DNA of 64,000 nucleotides from Melioribacteraceae bacterium. Lineage in GTDB: Bacteria > Bacteroidota > Ignavibacteria > Ignavibacteriales > Melioribacteraceae. A model generated the notes under the pieces. That model was given only the letters and a program-made list of their open reading frames with translations, made no database searches and had not been told where the DNA came from. A program made the position numbers and the translations under genes. Numbering within the stretch: position 1 is the first letter of the stretch; every line of letters begins with the position of its first letter. Below, piece after piece: positions 51,679 through 61,372 of this stretch. The DNA lies in assembly GCA_022181065.1 (NCBI GenBank), contig BQMY01000085.1, forward strand, positions 1-64,000, written 5' to 3'.

Positions 51679-54165
51679 TTAAAATTCAATTTCCAAACCG
51701 GCGACCGGTAAGATAGAAAACTGATAGACATTATCGGTGGTTCCATCCGAGTTATAAATGTAAAAGGCGATATTCTTATGATTATACAAATTTTGTATTG
51801 AAAGGAATACCACAAGATTCCAGTTTTCAAAATTGTAACGACTATTGAACGCAAGATCAAGTCTGTGATAATCAGGATAACGACTACCATTTATATCAGC
51901 GGTTGGCACCCACCATCCTCTGCTATATCTGGTATTTCCTTCCCAATGTCTTTCATACCCGACAAATTCGCGAGGTGTATAGGGTTTACCACTGGCATAA
52001 CGCCATCTGAGACTTATCTCCATATCATCCGAGAATGGCAGTACCATACTGGGATATTTAATAAAAAAAGGCATATCATCAAGATCACTGCGCAGATTAA
52101 CAAACCGTTTTCCTATTATTGCCGTAAACACATAAGGGAAATCGTAGTCCGAGACGAAGGAATTTCCTTCATAACCTATTCTGGGATCCTCTACTTCTGA
52201 CCACATCCTTGAAAAACTCACAGTACCATAAATATTGTCGACAAGTTTCTGCTGAACTTGCAGATCAATTCCGTAAACATCCTTTTCACCAACATTTAAC
52301 TGTCGTTCCGAACGGAAAGTACGATCAGTGAAATGTATCAACTCTTCACTGAAAGGCAGGTCCTCATACTTTTTGTAATAAGCTTCCAGATTAAGTTTTA
52401 GTCCTTTATCAAAAATATGCTCTAGTCCGGCCACAAAATGCCGAGCGTGCGAATTCCCGAGATACCTGTTTACTTCGGTTTGGTACCTGTCCCCGTATAG
52501 AGGAAGAGCCTGTGTCTGGTAATATTCCCCGTAAGCAAAACTCAGACTTGTTAGCTGTGGTACAATATAATAGGATGCTGAAACCCTTGGGCTCAAATTC
52601 GATTGCTGACTATATGTAAACGTGTCATATCGCAATCCCAAATTTAGGATCAATCTTTCATTCAGAAGTTTTAATTTCTGGTTTACAAAAAAGTAGTTCT
52701 TGTTATGCTGAAAAAAGTCAAACTTATAATCTATTAAAACATCCGGACGAAATATTTTTGTCTCGAATAGACCATCTCCGTTGGTATCATAAATAACAGA
52801 ATCAGCGGCAACGTTTTGCGATGTTGTATATTGAATAAACTTTATAGCTCCACCAAAACTTAGCTCTGCCCAATGTTCAGGACTATAAACAAACTCCGCC
52901 TTGAAGGCTGTTTCACCGTTATCACTAACCTCACTATACATATCTTTCGATGTGATTTTGTTTGTCGAAATAACTTTACCCGAATTATCGTATTGCCTTC
53001 TTACAAAATCGTTCGTTACAGCAAGATCATTATTATAATTGTTCTTTGAAATAGTAAGGAGTGAATAGAATTTTTTGCTCCATAAACTTTTGAGGGTCAT
53101 TCCTGCGGCATATTGATACTGCCTGACATTTATTATCTGTGATTCAACACTATCAATCACTCCTGCTTTGGAGGCATCTTCGGTGTCAACCTCACCATCT
53201 ATATCAATTCGATCATTTCCATATATCCCTGATAGAGAAAGTTTATGTTTATCACTTAAATCATAAACAACTTTACCCTGCAGGTCGTAGTAGAAGGGAA
53301 TTGCTGTCAATCCGAACGAACCTGCTATCAAATCGATGTAACTTTTTCTTGCTGATAAAAGCCACGAGCCCTCTCCACCGTTGATTTTTCCTTCGGCTAC
53401 CAAACCGTAACCAGCCATCGAAAGATTACCATTTCCTGAAAAATCTCGGGTTCTTGTACCCTCACGTGTGGAAACATTCAATACAGATGACAATTTATCA
53501 CCATACTTTGAGATGAACCCGCCGGTGGAAAATTGAATATCCTGTATTAAATCCACGTTTATCATATTTATTGGTCCGCCGGAATTAAATTCATTCGGAT
53601 AATGATTAGTGGAGTGAATTTCAATATTATCGAAAACGGTAAGATTTTCATTTGGTGAGCCGCCCCTTACCAGTAGTTCATTGTTCTGATCATTCGAAAA
53701 TGATACACCCGCCATCCCCTGTAAAATTCGTTGAAAGTCCTGAGAGGAACCTGGTGATCGCCTTACTTCCTCAGCACTGAGCACAACAGTACTAAGATCA
53801 TTTTCAATAAGCGACTGGTCAAAATAATCGGCTTCAACTGTTATTTGTTCAAGCTCCAGCGAAGTTTCCACCAGAGTTAAAACCACATGCGATTCCCTCC
53901 CCGACGTAACCGCGATATCAGTTTTTATAACCGGTTTGAACCCGATAAGCGAAGCTTTTATGGAGTACATTCCAACAGGAACATTTATACTGAATTCTCC
54001 ATCCACATCGGTAGCTGCGCCAATGTTTTCAAGTTCATTGACGATAATATTAACACCAATAAGAATTTCTCCGGTACGCGCGTCAGTGACGCTTCCCGTA
54101 ATTATTCCATTTTGGGCATAATAAAAAGTAGAAATGATCAAAAAGAAAAAAAGCAGTCTGGGCAT
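51679..54165 (-). CDS. TonB-dependent outer-membrane receptor
   Basis: The 828-residue protein has a signal peptide. A carboxypeptidase-like regulatory domain comes next (about 20-105, ITGSVTDARTGEILIGVNI, FSINVPVGMYSIKASLIGFKP), then a plug domain (about 115-230, RSPGSSQDFQRILQGMAGVS, LLVRGGSPNENLTVFDNIEI). A 22-strand-type barrel ends in aromatic-rich VAGLEIEF. It imports a ligand using TonB energy; the ligand is unknown and no SusD-like partner is present. AAGGGGG precedes the ATG at 54165. Confidence 0.93.
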   Translation of the reverse strand: MPRLLFFFLIISTFYYAQNGIITGSVTDARTGEILIGVNIIVNELENIGAATDVDGEFSINVPVGMYSIKASLIGFKPVIKTDIAVTSGRESHVVLTLVETSLELEQITVEADYFDQSLIENDLSTVVLSAEEVRRSPGSSQDFQRILQGMAGVSFSNDQNNELLVRGGSPNENLTVFDNIEIHSTNHYPNEFNSGGPINMINVDLIQDIQFSTGGFISKYGDKLSSVLNVSTREGTRTRDFSGNGNLSMAGYGLVAEGKINGGEGSWLLSARKSYIDLIAGSFGLTAIPFYYDLQGKVVYDLSDKHKLSLSGIYGNDRIDIDGEVDTEDASKAGVIDSVESQIINVRQYQYAAGMTLKSLWSKKFYSLLTISKNNYNNDLAVTNDFVRRQYDNSGKVISTNKITSKDMYSEVSDNGETAFKAEFVYSPEHWAELSFGGAIKFIQYTTSQNVAADSVIYDTNGDGLFETKIFRPDVLIDYKFDFFQHNKNYFFVNQKLKLLNERLILNLGLRYDTFTYSQQSNLSPRVSASYYIVPQLTSLSFAYGEYYQTQALPLYGDRYQTEVNRYLGNSHARHFVAGLEHIFDKGLKLNLEAYYKKYEDLPFSEELIHFTDRTFRSERQLNVGEKDVYGIDLQVQQKLVDNIYGTVSFSRMWSEVEDPRIGYEGNSFVSDYDFPYVFTAIIGKRFVNLRSDLDDMPFFIKYPSMVLPFSDDMEISLRWRYASGKPYTPREFVGYERHWEGNTRYSRGWWVPTADINGSRYPDYHRLDLAFNSRYNFENWNLVVFLSIQNLYNHKNIAFYIYNSDGTTDNVYQFSILPVAGLEIEF

Positions 54166-54217
54166 TTTTCCCCCTTAATTTAGAGTACAATTTCAACTTT
54201 TAGTAAGAAGAATAAAT

Positions 54218-56905
54218 CTAATAATAATATCCGAAAGAGAAATAGAAGAATACCGGACCCCAAACTATCTGACTTTCCGGAAGGGTGTTGCGCACGAGAA
54301 AACTTCTACCAACACTGAATTCCGCAGGCCCAATGGGTGTTTCAAAAGCGATCGAGCCCCCGATTCCGTGACGAAGATCCTTGAAGCGGATCTCTTCCTT
54401 GTTCGCCCAAATAGAACCAAGATCATATCTGAACTTAACGAAACTGTTGAAAAAAAGTTTAACGGGTACATCAAACCTGTATTCAACAGAAGCCAGGAAT
54501 ATCTGTCTGCCCCTGAATTCATGTTCCCTGAGCCCAAAGAAGCTTTTCTGTCCGCCTAATGAAAACTGCTGCAGCAGCGGAAGGGTCTCATCAGCAAACC
54601 CGATAATAAACCGTGGTTTGATGTTATGCAAGCTATTAAGCTGGAAGAAGTTGGAATAGTCGAAATAGAACTTGGCGTATGCGAAGTCACCACCAAGCAA
54701 AGTCTGTGCTGTTTCATAATAACTTTTAACAAGAAATCCTTTTGAGGGAAACGGATATCTGTCCTGTGAATCTATTGTAAGTCCTATTTTTAAGGCTGTC
54801 AGGTCTCCGGTATACGGATTACCGGTATAATCAGTTTTGTTCTTTACCTCATCCCGTTCGTATCTACCTTCCGCTATAAGATTACCAAACTTCCCTACCT
54901 GCATACCAAGTGCCCCTGAGAGCCCATAGGTGATCTGCCGATATTCTCCGTTTTTACTCCTCTTGAACCTCGTATCGCTGGAGCTTTCTACATCTTTGTA
55001 AACATTGACATCCTGGAACGAATAATAGCCACGCAACTTGTAAGTGAGATAAGTATTAAAAATTCTGTTGGCTCTGTGTTCAAGAGAGTAAGATCTGTTT
55101 CTGCTTCCAAGCGAAATGGTAGCGCCCAACTCTGTTGCTGTACCAAACAGATTCTCTTCTCTTAGATCGATCAGAATTTGCGTAAGATTTTCATTATCCA
55201 GACGTAATCCAAAACGTACAAGAGAAGTCAGTTTTTCCTGAACCATAAGATGTACATCATACTTCGCACCAACTCTTGTAACTTCTATTTCGAGGTTTTG
55301 AAAGAGATTTGTGCTTCTGAGATTGACCAATGCTGTAGAAACATCGTTGATATTTAGAGGGACATCCTTCTCAATTTTAAAGTCGCGCGTAATAACAGGT
55401 AGATTGGTCTTTTCGTTTCCTGAAATGATAACATCCCCGACTACACCTTCATCAAAGTTAATACTTAATTCTCCCTCATCATTAAAATTTATTTTGTTGG
55501 GCGACGCAAGGGAGTAACCGGCATTTCTGTAAAATCTCACAACATCAAGAACTTTTTCATACAACAATTTCCCATTGTAGGGCTCACCGAGAAGAGGTCG
55601 AAAATCTTTTTCAAATCTCTCCTTACCTATTACTTTAAAGCCCGAATAAGTAATTGAACGTATTTCAGGTTTTTTTTCGCATACAAGTCTGATATTAGTT
55701 GTAAATCCCGACTTTTCAATTTTCGCTTCCAGATTATTAATTCCGCCTGCGGAATAGACTCGATACATATCAAGATATAAATCGTGATTACTTATCGTAT
55801 CACCAAATGCATATTTTGATTCGAAGTATGCCAAAAGTTTGGGGTCATCACAACTGAAACGTAAATTAGTATATCTTTTGATCGGTTTTTCTATTTTCTC
55901 CAAAAATCTGGAGTAAAAGAGTGCTTCAATTTCATCAATTTTTTCCAGAGTTGCTTCATACCCTGTTCGGATATATTCATTAACCTTTGAAAAATCGTTA
56001 TTGGAAGCATTACCGAGATCAGGTGATATTGAAATATCCGCCATCTCCAACTGCTGTCTGTTCAAAATTCCCATAGGAATACTCACAAGCTGATCAGCAA
56101 TATTCCAGGGATAACGCAATGCTGCTTCATCATGGAGCGGACTTGTAGCATTTATCGCAAGAATTATATCGGCGCCACTCTCAGCGGCAACCGAAACCGG
56201 CAAATTGGCAACAAGACCACCATCCACCAACATCATCGATTTATATTCTACCGGGTCTAATAATAAAGAAACAGAGGAACTCGCTCTCATCGCGGTTGAG
56301 AGTGGACCATCTTCAAGCACAACCATCGTACCGTCGATCAGATTCGTACAAACAGCCTTGTAGTTATACCTGAGTTTGTCAAAACCATAATCTGATTTTA
56401 TCGGGGCATTTAAAGCCATAAGAGTAAGAAAATTTGATACCCGTAAACCGCTGTTGAAGGCGGTGGGAAGAACCGGGGTAAGACCATCAAGTTTTAGTGT
56501 AAGGAAAGCTTTGTCGCGTACAACCTTTTGTTCAAGAAAAAGCTCATTACGGGAAGATTCATCAGAGAATATAAGTTTTTCCCACTCCGAACTGCCAATA
56601 ATCGAGTCAAGTTCGGTAACGCTGTACCCGGCTGATATCAGTCCTCCAACAATACTTCCCATACTGGTTCCAACGATATTTGTTATGGGAATATCATATT
56701 TCCGAAGTGCTTTTATCACACCAATTTGAGATAATCCGCGGGCACCGCCTCCGCTTAAAACAAGGGATAGCTCCGGCTCTTCTAAAACTTTATTGACCTT
56801 AATTCCAAAAGGGAGAGTACTTTCTTTAAAATGGAGACGGACAGAATCATTATTCTGTCCGAATACAAACATTGAAAAACTTAAGAAGAGAAGAACGGCT
56901 TTCAT
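54218..56905 (-). CDS. Patatin-like phospholipase fused to an outer-membrane barrel (PlpD/BamA type)
   Basis: The 895-residue protein starts with a signal peptide (MKAVLLFLSFSMFVFGQ). The patatin domain (about 45-330) has the oxyanion loop LSGGGARGLSQIG, the nucleophile GTSMGSIVGG and the catalytic Asp in VDGGLVANLP. POTRA-like domains follow (about 350-560), then a bacterial surface antigen/Omp85 barrel (about 570-895, ending YFSFGYYY). The architecture resembles RssA-like/PlpD (type Vd) proteins, in which an esterase is displayed or secreted at the outer membrane. The next gene in the block (TonB receptor) starts 52 bases after its stop. Confidence 0.92.
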   Translation of the reverse strand: MKAVLLFLSFSMFVFGQNNDSVRLHFKESTLPFGIKVNKVLEEPELSLVLSGGGARGLSQIGVIKALRKYDIPITNIVGTSMGSIVGGLISAGYSVTELDSIIGSSEWEKLIFSDESSRNELFLEQKVVRDKAFLTLKLDGLTPVLPTAFNSGLRVSNFLTLMALNAPIKSDYGFDKLRYNYKAVCTNLIDGTMVVLEDGPLSTAMRASSSVSLLLDPVEYKSMMLVDGGLVANLPVSVAAESGADIILAINATSPLHDEAALRYPWNIADQLVSIPMGILNRQQLEMADISISPDLGNASNNDFSKVNEYIRTGYEATLEKIDEIEALFYSRFLEKIEKPIKRYTNLRFSCDDPKLLAYFESKYAFGDTISNHDLYLDMYRVYSAGGINNLEAKIEKSGFTTNIRLVCEKKPEIRSITYSGFKVIGKERFEKDFRPLLGEPYNGKLLYEKVLDVVRFYRNAGYSLASPNKINFNDEGELSINFDEGVVGDVIISGNEKTNLPVITRDFKIEKDVPLNINDVSTALVNLRSTNLFQNLEIEVTRVGAKYDVHLMVQEKLTSLVRFGLRLDNENLTQILIDLREENLFGTATELGATISLGSRNRSYSLEHRANRIFNTYLTYKLRGYYSFQDVNVYKDVESSSDTRFKRSKNGEYRQITYGLSGALGMQVGKFGNLIAEGRYERDEVKNKTDYTGNPYTGDLTALKIGLTIDSQDRYPFPSKGFLVKSYYETAQTLLGGDFAYAKFYFDYSNFFQLNSLHNIKPRFIIGFADETLPLLQQFSLGGQKSFFGLREHEFRGRQIFLASVEYRFDVPVKLFFNSFVKFRYDLGSIWANKEEIRFKDLRHGIGGSIAFETPIGPAEFSVGRSFLVRNTLPESQIVWGPVFFYFSFGYYY

Positions 56906-56923
56906 ATAAACCCGTCGCCAAAT

Positions 56924-58795
56924 TTACTTACGTTTTTTTCTGGGCTGATTTCCCTTTTTTTGAGAATTTGCCTGAGCTTCAGCCTGTTCCATAAGTTTCG
57001 CCATAAATCCTTTTTTACGTTTTTTCGGATCGACTGGCACTAATTCACCATCTGTTTTTGATTTGTTCACCAACCACTGCTGAATAATTGAAAGAAGGTT
57101 AAACATAAAATAGTAAAGATTCAGTCCTGATGGGAATCCCATAAAGAGGAAAGTAAACATAACCGGCATTATGTACACCATAGCCTTCTGGCTGGGGTCT
57201 TTCATGGTCATACTTTGCTGGAAGAACATAGTTACACCAAGCAGTAACGCCAGACCACTAACCGCGCTTACACCAAATAATGGCAGCGTAAACGGTAGAT
57301 GGAAGATCACATCGGGTGCCGCGAGATTATCAATCCACAAAATAAATGGTTCGCCTCTTATAGCGATTGTTACGTTAAATAAACTGAAGAGCGCTATAAG
57401 TATAGGCATCTGAAATACCATCGGCAGACACCCTCCAAGCGGGCTCACTCCATATTTTGAGTAGAGTGCCATCGTCTCCTTCTGGACACGCTGAGGGTCA
57501 TCGGGATATTGGTCTTTCATCGCCTTTATTTTGGGTTGTAACTGCTGCATCCTCTTCATCGATTTGTAGCTTTGTTTGGTGAGAGGATATAGTACAATCT
57601 TTATAAAGATTGAAAATACAATAATCACCCATCCATAATTAGGGATGAACATATGCAGAAACTTGAAAAATGGCAGCAGAATATATTCCGAAATAGGGCG
57701 GATAATAAACTTGAGCCCCATGAAGCTGCCGAAATCATATAATTTCTCATAGCTGTTACCATAGCTGTCGAGAATATTATAATCCATCGGACCAACATAA
57801 AAATCGAATTTATTTACCTGGGAAGACTTGTTTTTGAGCGGAACACCGAGTGAAATATAATAATATTCCCTGTCGCCGTAAGCTTTATCCTTAACATGCT
57901 CTCCTTCGAGATATGCACTCCAGTCGCTGTTCGGGTCTTGGGGAGCGAGTATCATCGCGAAGTATTTGTTTCTTACGGCAATCCAGTCAATTTTACCGTT
58001 AAGTTCTTTTTTCTCAATTTCATCAGGTGAAGTGGCGTCGATAACAATCTGTTCTTCACCCGAATAAACAGATGAACTGGAATAGTTGGCTTCATCTACA
58101 GAGTTTTTCTCAACAAAATTAATTCCGTTCTCCCAGGCTATATCGTAATTAACGCCTGAAATAACATTTTTCATGTTCACCATTTCGATATCGAGTGCTG
58201 CCATATAGTCATCACCGCGGAACATGAACTTCTTGTTGACAGAACGCCCTTCGCCAAAATCGAGTGAAAACTCTACCTGAAGTGAATCACCAGCATCAAC
58301 TTTGTAATAATATTCCTTTAAATCAGTATCAAAAACCAGATTTTTAGTATTGATCTTCTGACCACCTTTGGTGACGAAAATTACATTCAGGTCGCCGCCA
58401 TCCTTTTGAGTATTGATCAATTGCACATATTTTTTGTAAAACGGGGCATCTTCCGGAAGGCTACTATTATACCAGGTTTGATGTTCCTTAAGGAAATATC
58501 TTTTTAACCTTGCGCCTTTGGTAGTGAACTCTACACGCGCCAGATCAGTCTCAATAGTAATTATCTTTTCTTTTTTGGCCGATTGACCCGGAACAACGGA
58601 ATCAGGAATTGATGTTACTTCTTCGGGAATCGCAATCGCCGGTTTCTCTTCTTCGACAACAGGTTTTTGATTTTCAACTATAGTTGAATCAGCGCTTTGA
58701 GGTAAGTTCTCCGGGGGTTCGGGAGAGTTTATGTAAAGCCAAACGACGAGTATCACTCCAATAAGAATAAACGCAAACGTCTGATTTTTTTCCAT
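56924..58795 (-). CDS. yidC: Membrane protein insertase YidC
   Basis: YidC inserts and folds inner-membrane proteins, alone or with SecYEG. The 623-residue Gram-negative-type protein has an N-terminal helix (FAFILIGVILVVWLYI). A large periplasmic domain follows (about 75-350), then the conserved core: YGWVIIVFSIFIKIVLYPLTKQSYKSMKRMQ with the hydrophilic-groove arginine segment, GGCLPMVFQMPILIALFSLF, and later helices. The C-terminal tail is strongly basic (KKRKKGF, QPRKKRK), a feature linked to ribosome contact. It lies downstream of rpmH and rnpA, but yidD is missing and a terminator precedes it. Confidence 0.96.
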   Translation of the reverse strand: MEKNQTFAFILIGVILVVWLYINSPEPPENLPQSADSTIVENQKPVVEEEKPAIAIPEEVTSIPDSVVPGQSAKKEKIITIETDLARVEFTTKGARLKRYFLKEHQTWYNSSLPEDAPFYKKYVQLINTQKDGGDLNVIFVTKGGQKINTKNLVFDTDLKEYYYKVDAGDSLQVEFSLDFGEGRSVNKKFMFRGDDYMAALDIEMVNMKNVISGVNYDIAWENGINFVEKNSVDEANYSSSSVYSGEEQIVIDATSPDEIEKKELNGKIDWIAVRNKYFAMILAPQDPNSDWSAYLEGEHVKDKAYGDREYYYISLGVPLKNKSSQVNKFDFYVGPMDYNILDSYGNSYEKLYDFGSFMGLKFIIRPISEYILLPFFKFLHMFIPNYGWVIIVFSIFIKIVLYPLTKQSYKSMKRMQQLQPKIKAMKDQYPDDPQRVQKETMALYSKYGVSPLGGCLPMVFQMPILIALFSLFNVTIAIRGEPFILWIDNLAAPDVIFHLPFTLPLFGVSAVSGLALLLGVTMFFQQSMTMKDPSQKAMVYIMPVMFTFLFMGFPSGLNLYYFMFNLLSIIQQWLVNKSKTDGELVPVDPKKRKKGFMAKLMEQAEAQANSQKKGNQPRKKRK

Positions 58796-58824
58796 TAAAT
58801 AAATCCAATCTAGTTAACACAAAA

Positions 58825-58848
58825 AACCTTTCGATAATACGAAAGGTT
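58825..58848 (-). terminator. Rho-independent terminator between rnpA and yidC
   Basis: Read on the minus strand, a perfect 9-bp stem (AACCTTTCG / CGAAAGGTT) with a 6-base loop is followed by six T. It lies 14 bases after the rnpA stop and 29 bases before the yidC start, so it would end or attenuate rpmH-rnpA transcription ahead of yidC. Confidence 0.82.
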
Positions 58849-58862
58849 CTATTACTTGAGAG

Positions 58863-59258
58863 TTAAAGCTCTCCGGAAATTTTCTTCAGGGTAAAAATAA
58901 CATCACGTTCAATATCGCTTAACAACACTTTACTGTTTTTTTTCTGGTTCAAAAAAACCGGAGAAAAGATAATAAATGCAGACTTTCCGGAGGAAGCGGC
59001 TATTTCTAATAGTTCAGATTTATTCTGCCGGTAGGCCTCTCTCAAAACCCGTTTAACTCTGTTACGCCAAAATGCTTTCCCTGCCCTTTTGGAAACAGCA
59101 AAAGCAACCTTCACTACCGCGCAATCACTCTGTTCAGTAAGGTAAATGGCTTTAATTTTTTTTGAAGGTGCGAAACAGGTCTTGCCGACAGAATAAATTT
59201 TTTCAATCTCTTTAGATTGTTTGATTCTTTCCTTTTTGGAAAGACCAAATCTCTTCAA
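58863..59258 (-). CDS. rnpA: Ribonuclease P protein component
   Basis: RnpA binds the RNase P RNA and helps mature tRNA 5' ends. The 131-residue protein has the family pattern: FGLSKKERIKQSKEIEKIYSVGK at the N-terminus, VKVAFAVSKRAGKAFWRNRVKRVLREAYR (the RNR helix, about 50-78), and a C-terminal strand-helix unit. The start is TTG at 59258, three bases after the rpmH stop codon, with no clear Shine-Dalgarno sequence, implying translational coupling to rpmH. Confidence 0.93.
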   Translation of the reverse strand: MKRFGLSKKERIKQSKEIEKIYSVGKTCFAPSKKIKAIYLTEQSDCAVVKVAFAVSKRAGKAFWRNRVKRVLREAYRQNKSELLEIAASSGKSAFIIFSPVFLNQKKNSKVLLSDIERDVIFTLKKISGEL

Positions 59259-59261
59259 GTT

Positions 59262-59405
59262 CTATTCGTCACTTACTGATAGTTTTTTTCTACCTTTGGC
59301 TCTTCTTCGTGCTAATACTTTTCTACCATTTTTCGAAGCCATTCTCGCACGGAATCCATGTTTATTTTTTCTTTTCCTAACACTTGGTTGAAATGTACGT
59401 TTCAT
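59262..59405 (-). CDS. rpmH: 50S ribosomal protein L34
   Basis: This 47-residue, highly basic protein is unmistakable: [20 protein letters not shown] at the start, then [25 protein letters not shown]34 is a late-assembly protein of the large ribosomal subunit. In many bacteria rpmH-rnpA-yidC lies near dnaA and the origin, but here a histidine kinase gene lies upstream and no dnaA or oriC-like DnaA-box cluster was seen in the window. Its promoter should lie in the AT-rich 82 bases at 59406-59487. Confidence 0.97.
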   Translation of the reverse strand: MKRTFQPSVRKRKNKHGFRARMASKNGRKVLARRRAKGRKKLSVSDE

Positions 59406-59487
59406 TCCACTCTATCCTTGTCTTTAATAACACATTTTTGCAAAGAACCAAAATTTAAATAATTAATTACCAATTTACAATTATTTT

Positions 59488-60543
59488 TTAATGTAATTCT
59501 TTTTGTCCACTTACTTTAGCAGACATCCTTATTTTAAAAGTTGTTCCCCCGCCAACAGAACTTTCCACTAAAAGATTGCCTCCCCCAATCTTTATTAGCT
59601 CGTTAGTAAGAATCAGCCCCATACCACTTCCCTTTTCACCTGCTGTGCCCTGTTTTGAATGGAGGTTTTCGGGATGAAATAATTTTTCGACCTCCTCAGG
59701 ATTCATACCAATCCCTGTATCCCTGACGGCTAAAAATATGTAATTTCCTTTCCGTTCGGCATTAAGTATTATGCTTCCGTGGCTCCCCGTGAATTTCAAT
59801 GCGTTTGAAACGAGATTCCTTAATGAGGTATTGAGTATTTTTTCATCAAAATAAACTTCAATCTCTTTATCTACTCTGTTAGTGAGTTTCACCTCTTTCT
59901 GATTTGCTGATGCTCGGAAAATATCAATAGCCGCGGAGCACTCCGCTTTCAGATTAAGCAGATCAGGTTTGTTTTCAATTCTTCCCGCCTGAATTTTCGA
60001 CCACTCGAGCAAACTTTCCAATAATTTATATATTTTTTTTGCTGTCCTGTCGAGAGACCGGTATATCCTTACAGTTTCATCCTGTTCGAGCGATTCCCAT
60101 TCATTAACCAGTATTTTTGTGTAACCCAGAAACGCGGAAAACGGAGATTTAATATCATGAGCGATGAGTGAGAAGAACCTGTCTTTATTATGACTCATTC
60201 TTCGTAATTGTCTTTCAGCTTCGAGCCGGCGAATATTCAGCTTATAAATAGTTTCGGAAGCAAGGATCGTTGAGAACGCGATAACAGCGATAAGCTCAAA
60301 GGCATCAATCAAATCTGTTCCGAGCAACCATGAATTTACAAAACCGGCAGCAGCCAGATAGACTGATAATAAAAGATAAATTCTGATCCTGAAATAGAGA
60401 ACTGATATTATTATTGGTACGGTAAATAAAATAAGTAATTCACCGGCATCCTGAATCTGGATAATAATAAAACTCGCTATTGTAACGAGGAAAATGTATC
60501 CCGCTACGTAAAGCTGTTTGAATAATCTTATGTTCGACACCAT
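59488..60543 (-). CDS. Membrane sensor histidine kinase
   Basis: The 351-residue protein has an N-terminal membrane region of about five helices (residues 8-135, no large periplasmic domain). It is followed by HisKA with the phospho-acceptor in FFSLIAHDIKSPFSAFLGY (about 155-173), the N box LRNLVSNALKFT, G1 VRDTGIGMNPEE and G2 GEKGSGMGLILTNELI. It is orphan: no response regulator adjoins it. ATG at 60543 is preferred to an in-frame start 20 codons earlier that would overlap the channel gene. It ends the potassium-transport operon seven bases after the channel gene, so it may sense potassium, turgor or membrane potential (inference). Confidence 0.87.
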   Translation of the reverse strand: MVSNIRLFKQLYVAGYIFLVTIASFIIIQIQDAGELLILFTVPIIISVLYFRIRIYLLLSVYLAAAGFVNSWLLGTDLIDAFELIAVIAFSTILASETIYKLNIRRLEAERQLRRMSHNKDRFFSLIAHDIKSPFSAFLGYTKILVNEWESLEQDETVRIYRSLDRTAKKIYKLLESLLEWSKIQAGRIENKPDLLNLKAECSAAIDIFRASANQKEVKLTNRVDKEIEVYFDEKILNTSLRNLVSNALKFTGSHGSIILNAERKGNYIFLAVRDTGIGMNPEEVEKLFHPENLHSKQGTAGEKGSGMGLILTNELIKIGGGNLLVESSVGGGTTFKIRMSAKVSGQKELH

Positions 60544-60550
60544 ATCTTCT

Positions 60551-61372
60551 CTACAATTTATGACCACAATACTTGCAATGCACCGCGTCGTTATCATGTC
60601 CATCCTTACCGCAAGCCGGGCATGATTGTGTATTTACCTGGTTATCCTTAAGTCTGGAAAATTCTACCGTAACTATCCCGGTTGGAACGGCAATTATCCC
60701 ATAACCCATTATCATAAGTACAGAAGCCAGCATCTGCCCCAATGGCGTAGCGGGCGATATGTCGCCATACCCTACGGTTGTAAGGGTTACTATAGCCCAA
60801 TATATACTTTTGGGAATACTTGTAAAGCCATTTCCTGCACCCTCTACAAGATACATTATCGCTCCCATTATTACCACGACCGTCAGCACAGTAAAAAGAA
60901 ATACCGTAATTTTTCTCCTGCTAGCCAGCAGAGCCTGGCGAAGCATTTTTGCTTCTGTAATATATTGAACAAATTTTAGTATCCTGAAAATCCTCAATAC
61001 TCTCAGGATCCTGATAACAAGAAGATATTGTGTACCGGGAAATAACAAACTCAGAAAAGTTGGAAGTATTGCGAGCAAATCCACAATACCGTAAAAACTG
61101 AAAATATAACTGAACGGCTTTTTAATACTGATTATCCGCATTATATATTCGATGCTGAACAGAACTGTAAAAATCCACTCAATGAGGTACAATTCTCCAC
61201 CAAAAATGTGCCGTACTTCAGCAATACTATCCAGCATTACAGCAAGCACACTGAGGATAATGCTGAGAATCAACCCAATGTCAAAAAGTTTACCGCCATA
61301 TGTATCGGCTTCAAATATTACCTCATGAACCTGATCACGCCAGCCGTTATTTCCGGGTTTTTCTTTCAACAT
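60551..61372 (-). CDS. Voltage-gated potassium channel with C-terminal zinc ribbon
   Basis: The 273-residue protein has six membrane helices. S4 is regularly charged (VIRILRVLRIFRILKFVQ, Arg/Lys about every third residue, near residue 120), and the pore loop has the potassium filter TLTTVGYGDISPATPLG (about 190-206). The C-terminus ends in a four-cysteine zinc ribbon (CPACGKDGHDND...CKYCGHKL). It should be a Kv-type channel conducting K+ across the inner membrane. Its start overlaps the lipoprotein gene stop by one base (TAATG) and a histidine kinase gene follows, so all are in one operon downstream of trkA-trkH. Confidence 0.9.
   Translation of the reverse strand: MLKEKPGNNGWRDQVHEVIFEADTYGGKLFDIGLILSIILSVLAVMLDSIAEVRHIFGGELYLIEWIFTVLFSIEYIMRIISIKKPFSYIFSFYGIVDLLAILPTFLSLLFPGTQYLLVIRILRVLRIFRILKFVQYITEAKMLRQALLASRRKITVFLFTVLTVVVIMGAIMYLVEGAGNGFTSIPKSIYWAIVTLTTVGYGDISPATPLGQMLASVLMIMGYGIIAVPTGIVTVEFSRLKDNQVNTQSCPACGKDGHDNDAVHCKYCGHKL

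Noticed and set aside
59406-59487. Possible replication origin next to rpmH
   Set aside because: rpmH often neighbours oriC, but the spacer is only 82 bases, holds no cluster of DnaA boxes, and no dnaA gene is in the window.
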